This document shows, in pieces, positions 52,544 through 55,303 of a stretch of 55,303 bases of DNA. The translations under genes were made by a program, and so were the position numbers. The DNA is taken from the NCBI GenBank assembly GCA_902532475.1, contig CACAIE010000009.1:1-55303 (forward strand). The letters run 5' to 3'. Each line of letters starts with the position of its first letter. Positions within the stretch are counted from its first letter, which is position 1. This stretch comes from an uncultured SAR116 cluster alpha proteobacterium (GTDB lineage: Bacteria > Pseudomonadota > Alphaproteobacteria > Puniceispirillales > GCA-002684695). Under the pieces are notes generated by a model. That model was given only the letters and a program-made list of their open reading frames with translations. It did not search any database and was not told the DNA's origin.

Positions 52544-53548
52544 TTAATTTAGTTTAGCTTTTATATCTAAACCATGACCTTTGTTAACAAATTGATCAGT
52601 AGCAACTTTATTGATATCTACAGACCCTTCTTCAATAATTCCAGAATCTATAGATAATTTATGAAAAGATTTAACTCTATTCATGTCCATTGCTCCAATT
52701 CCTTTTTTTAAGGCATCTCCAACATCAATTATGCCAAGCTTTTCAAATTGGGCCATTTCTTTATCTAATTTTTCTTTAGTCATTTCTGGGTTGTCTTTCA
52801 TTATTAACCCATAGGCTGCTGTTCGATCTCCATAGATAAAATTATACCAACCCTCTATTGAAGCATTTACAAATCGCTGAACAAGGTCAGGATTATTTTC
52901 CACCATTTCAGTTCTGGCTTCTATAGTTGTTGAGTAAGTTGTCCAACCTTGATCAGCTAGTAAAAATGTTTTTGGTTTTGCACCTGCTGCTGCAGCATAG
53001 AGAGGTTCTGCAGTTCCGTAGGCTTGCTGCACCATTTTTTCATCTTTCAAAAATTGTGCAAGATTATATGCGTATGGTTTTACTTGTTCATCTTTAAAAC
53101 CATGTGCATTAACCATCCATTTCCAAAAACTAAATTGTCCATCTTTGGATACAAGTATTGTTGGCGCTTTAGTCAGGTCACTAAAATTATTGTAATGACC
53201 TTCATGAGAGATCATAGCTTGAGGATCTTTTTGAAAAAAAGCAGCCACAACCATTGTTGGTATTCCGTTGCGAACATTGTCAAAAGAAAGAAGAAGATTT
53301 CCTGTCATTAAAAAATCTAATTTTCCAGCTATAAGCATAGGTCTGTTGTTCATTTGTGGCCCGCCCATCATGATTTCAACATCTAAACCATGTTTTTCAT
53401 AGGTTCCGTCAGCTATAGCTTGATAAAAACCTCCGTGCCCACCTTGAGCAAGCCAGTTAGTCCCAAATACTACTTTATCTGCAGCATTAACTATATTAGA
53501 GCTCAATATTATAAATGAACCTAATAAATATATAATCAATTTTTTCAT
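52544..53548 (-). CDS. ABC transporter substrate-binding protein, NMT1/THI5-like
   Basis: A periplasmic binding protein of about 334 residues of the NMT1/THI5/SsuA type. The signal peptide KKLIIYLLGSFIILSSNIVNA is followed by VVFGTNWLAQGGHGGFYQAIADGTYEKHGLDVEI. The mature part has GKLDFLMTGNLLLSFDNV and PDLVQRFVNASIEGWYN, usual for the family. Ligands in this family include hydroxymethylpyrimidine precursors, sulfonates and taurine. A frame extension of 18 codons lacks a good ribosome site; the ATG at 53548 has GGAG eight bases before it. The permease and ATPase are not in the window and may lie beyond the right edge. It sits beside a cytosine-deaminase-like gene. Confidence 0.88.
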   Translation of the reverse strand: MKKLIIYLLGSFIILSSNIVNAADKVVFGTNWLAQGGHGGFYQAIADGTYEKHGLDVEIMMGGPQMNNRPMLIAGKLDFLMTGNLLLSFDNVRNGIPTMVVAAFFQKDPQAMISHEGHYNNFSDLTKAPTILVSKDGQFSFWKWMVNAHGFKDEQVKPYAYNLAQFLKDEKMVQQAYGTAEPLYAAAAGAKPKTFLLADQGWTTYSTTIEARTEMVENNPDLVQRFVNASIEGWYNFIYGDRTAAYGLIMKDNPEMTKEKLDKEMAQFEKLGIIDVGDALKKGIGAMDMNRVKSFHKLSIDSGIIEEGSVDINKVATDQFVNKGHGLDIKAKLN

Positions 53549-53567
53549 TTTTTTTCTCCATTGTTTA

Positions 53568-54935
53568 TTAATTTTTCTTTGCCATCTCTGGTGACCAACC
53601 ACTAGTTTTTCCAGGGTTCATCAATCCATAGGGATCAGCTTTCTTTTTAAATTTAATTTGATTAAAATCTATCTCCTTCATACCTCCGTCTTCGATAGTA
53701 TAAACATGAGGATCATAGATTGTGCAATCATCTTTTTTTTCTAATTCCTCTATAAGTTGATACATATGATCTCTGCCGTTGCTTCTTACAAGTGGAAGTG
53801 CAAAAATTTGAACATGTCCGCCCATGCGGGCCATTTCATGATGCCAGTAAATATCATCTCCGTATCTTTTCATTTGTTTCATAACAAGATTTGGATCAAA
53901 AGGTTGGGGGTAGGCAACTTGAAGGTAGGTCCAACTCTTATCAACTTTTAAAGCCTGTAATGTAGTGTGATTCCAGCCAAATTCATAAGCAGGTTGCAAT
54001 CCATTAGGTCTAAGTTCTTTTTCTTTAAATGAAAAAGAAATGGTTCCTTTGTGAGTTTCAGCAAATTTTTTAAAATCGTCAAATGCCTCAGGTGCAACCA
54101 TAGAGAAAACAGCGTCTTTATTACTTGGAAAACGATCTTTGAGTTTTTCATAAAACTGAGAAAACCTTCGCTCAACAACTGTGAGTAGGTAACAGTCTAA
54201 AGATTTTTTTTGAGCGGCAATAGCAAAATCCAAAGCTTTATTGTACCCGTCTAATAATACTGCACAATGTATCCAGTCTTTGGCTTTGGACAAGGCAAGC
54301 TCCAATTCGAGTACTATACCATTAGTTCCATATGCATGTTGAACTTTTTGTATTTCGTCATTATACAATTCTATAATTTTTGGCTCTTTTTCAACTGTTA
54401 AAACTTTTAAGTAACTTATATTTCCAGGGTCTCTTAACATGCCATTTCTAAGAGAGCCACATCCTCCTGAACCACCAGCTAAAAACCCACCAATTGTAGC
54501 TGTTTGTCTTGTAGAGGGATACATTAAAAGTTCTAATCCGATTTTCCTGGCAGCGTCATCCAGTCTAGAAATCCTAATGCCGGCTTCTGTTCTTACTGAG
54601 TTTTTATTAAATTTAATAATTTTATCAAGCTTTGTCATTATCATAATGACACCACCCTCAAGAGGGACACATTGGCCATAGTTGCCTGTTCCACCTCCTC
54701 TTAAAGTCAATGGTATTTTATATTTAGCAATAGCAGATGCAACCTTTATAATTTCTTCTTGATTTGAAGGAATTACTACCAGGTCTCCAATTTTATCATC
54801 AAGGATTTCTGTTAAAATTGGGCTGTACCAAAAGTAATCTTTTGACCTTGAAGTTACAAAATCTTTCCCTTCTTCAAATCTAACCCCTGATATTTCAGAT
54901 TTAAATCCTTCCCAATTAATTTTTTTATTTTGCAT
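53568..54935 (-). CDS. FAD-linked oxidase/dehydrogenase (VAO/GlcD family)
   Basis: A 455-residue flavoprotein with an FAD_binding_4 domain. Its N-terminal half has GDLVVIPSNQEEIIKVAS, LRGGGTGNYGQC and TATIGGFLAGGSGGCGSLRNGMLRD, the standard FAD-pyrophosphate loop. A C-terminal substrate cap ends FKKKADPYGLMNPGKTSGW, the usual ending of the family. Members oxidise hydroxy acids, amines or sugars. It lies between the amidohydrolase and binding-protein genes in the operon and is the probable oxidative step on the imported compound. The substrate is unknown. Confidence 0.9.
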   Translation of the reverse strand: MQNKKINWEGFKSEISGVRFEEGKDFVTSRSKDYFWYSPILTEILDDKIGDLVVIPSNQEEIIKVASAIAKYKIPLTLRGGGTGNYGQCVPLEGGVIMIMTKLDKIIKFNKNSVRTEAGIRISRLDDAARKIGLELLMYPSTRQTATIGGFLAGGSGGCGSLRNGMLRDPGNISYLKVLTVEKEPKIIELYNDEIQKVQHAYGTNGIVLELELALSKAKDWIHCAVLLDGYNKALDFAIAAQKKSLDCYLLTVVERRFSQFYEKLKDRFPSNKDAVFSMVAPEAFDDFKKFAETHKGTISFSFKEKELRPNGLQPAYEFGWNHTTLQALKVDKSWTYLQVAYPQPFDPNLVMKQMKRYGDDIYWHHEMARMGGHVQIFALPLVRSNGRDHMYQLIEELEKKDDCTIYDPHVYTIEDGGMKEIDFNQIKFKKKADPYGLMNPGKTSGWSPEMAKKN

Positions 54936-54958
54936 AATTTAACAGTCCTATTACTCTC

Positions 54959-55303
54959 TTAATTTAAAATATTTTTATTTACAATCTTACCTTTATGCCA
55001 AACTTCAAAATTGTAATGAGTTTCATTTATTAAACTATTTATAGAATCAAAATCAAACCATATAAAGCTCACATCTGAACCTTCTTCAATTTGATTTTTT
55101 TGTCTCATCCATTCAGTTGGTATATTTGTAATACTATCAAACCATTTTGTTTCATCTAGATGTGCTCCAATTATTGCCGTTCTGAAAACAGATAAAAGAT
55201 CATGGTTTCCAAAAGGAAAGAATGGATCCTGGCAATTATCCGATGCGATCATAACTGAAACCCCTGCGTGCCTAGCTTCTTGTATTGGAGCCAAGCCTCT
55301 TAG
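54959..55303 (-). CDS. Cytosine-deaminase-like amidohydrolase (3' part; 5' end outside the window)
   Basis: The C-terminal 114 codons of a metal-dependent amidohydrolase; the frame is open to the right edge. The metal-binding Asp lies in VSVMIASDNCQDPFFPFGNHDLL, very like the cytosine deaminase segment GHDD...DPWYPLG. Then come helical segments, a barrel strand FIWFDFDS and the terminal VWHKGKIVNKN. CodA-type enzymes deaminate cytosine, creatinine or related ring amines. It is the most upstream gene of the right-end operon visible here. The exact substrate cannot be decided from this fragment. Confidence 0.8.
   Translation of the reverse strand, partial: LRGLAPIQEARHAGVSVMIASDNCQDPFFPFGNHDLLSVFRTAIIGAHLDETKWFDSITNIPTEWMRQKNQIEEGSDVSFIWFDFDSINSLINETHYNFEVWHKGKIVNKNILN

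Noticed and set aside
1-55303. CRISPR arrays, prophage, insertion sequences, toxin-antitoxin or restriction genes
   Set aside because: No regularly spaced repeats, integrase, transposase, or defence-family motifs were found on either strand.

Overview
The window is a gene-dense, AT-rich stretch of chromosome that reads as a streamlined, probably marine alphaproteobacterium. The alphaproteobacterial placement rests on a homologue of the mitochondrial complex I subunit NDUFA12, a DUF2155 protein, a FemAB-like/DUF482 acyltransferase, a long class II (B12-dependent) ribonucleotide reductase, and the run RNase E / amidase / PBP1A / RF2. Gaps between genes are short, many genes overlap by 4 bases, and convergent pairs nearly touch. 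The genus cannot be told from this sequence alone; SAR116-, HIMB59- or AEGEAN-169-like bacteria are guesses.

Bases 1-29430 are a housekeeping block. In order it holds the end of clpA, a DUF482 acyltransferase, a RidA protein, nrdJ (with a pair of probable NrdR boxes upstream), NDUFA12, mlaD and a DUF2155 protein. Then come aat, accC-accB, aroQ, a DsbA-like oxidoreductase and rne on the minus strand, and an amidase, PBP1A and prfB on the plus strand. The block closes with a peroxiredoxin, a 1213-residue AsmA/YhdP-like protein, tyrS, an alpha/beta hydrolase, a sulfur-relay operon (cysE, cysteine desulfurase, 2Fe-2S ferredoxin, mnmA), and a tRNA-Met(CAT).

Directly after the tRNA sits one strikingly GC-rich gene (29492-31210) for a ThDP-dependent enzyme. 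It is the clearest foreign DNA in the window. From there to the end the content is accessory metabolism, although base composition returns to AT-rich. This part holds a thioesterase, an Xsc-like ThDP enzyme, and a purine-salvage neighbourhood (guaC, a nucleoside phosphorylase, adenine deaminase) interleaved with a 2-oxoglutarate oxygenase and an M23 peptidase. A rhodanese, a cytochrome b561 and a 57-residue membrane peptide follow. Next is a three-subunit HcnABC/opine-oxidase-type flavin dehydrogenase with an aminotransferase, then nfsA, a GST, a tartrate/D-malate dehydrogenase, a Gfo/Idh oxidoreductase and a PhzF protein.

The last 5 kb is a tight minus-strand operon: cytosine-deaminase-like amidohydrolase, FAD-linked oxidase, NMT1/THI5-like binding protein, flavodoxin-fold quinone reductase, RidA and nudC. 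It looks like a scavenging and catabolic pathway for a small nitrogenous (perhaps heterocyclic) compound and continues past the right edge. No CRISPR array, phage, transposase or rRNA was seen. The items most worth a second look are the GC-rich gene beside the tRNA, the right-end operon, and the NrdR box pair.
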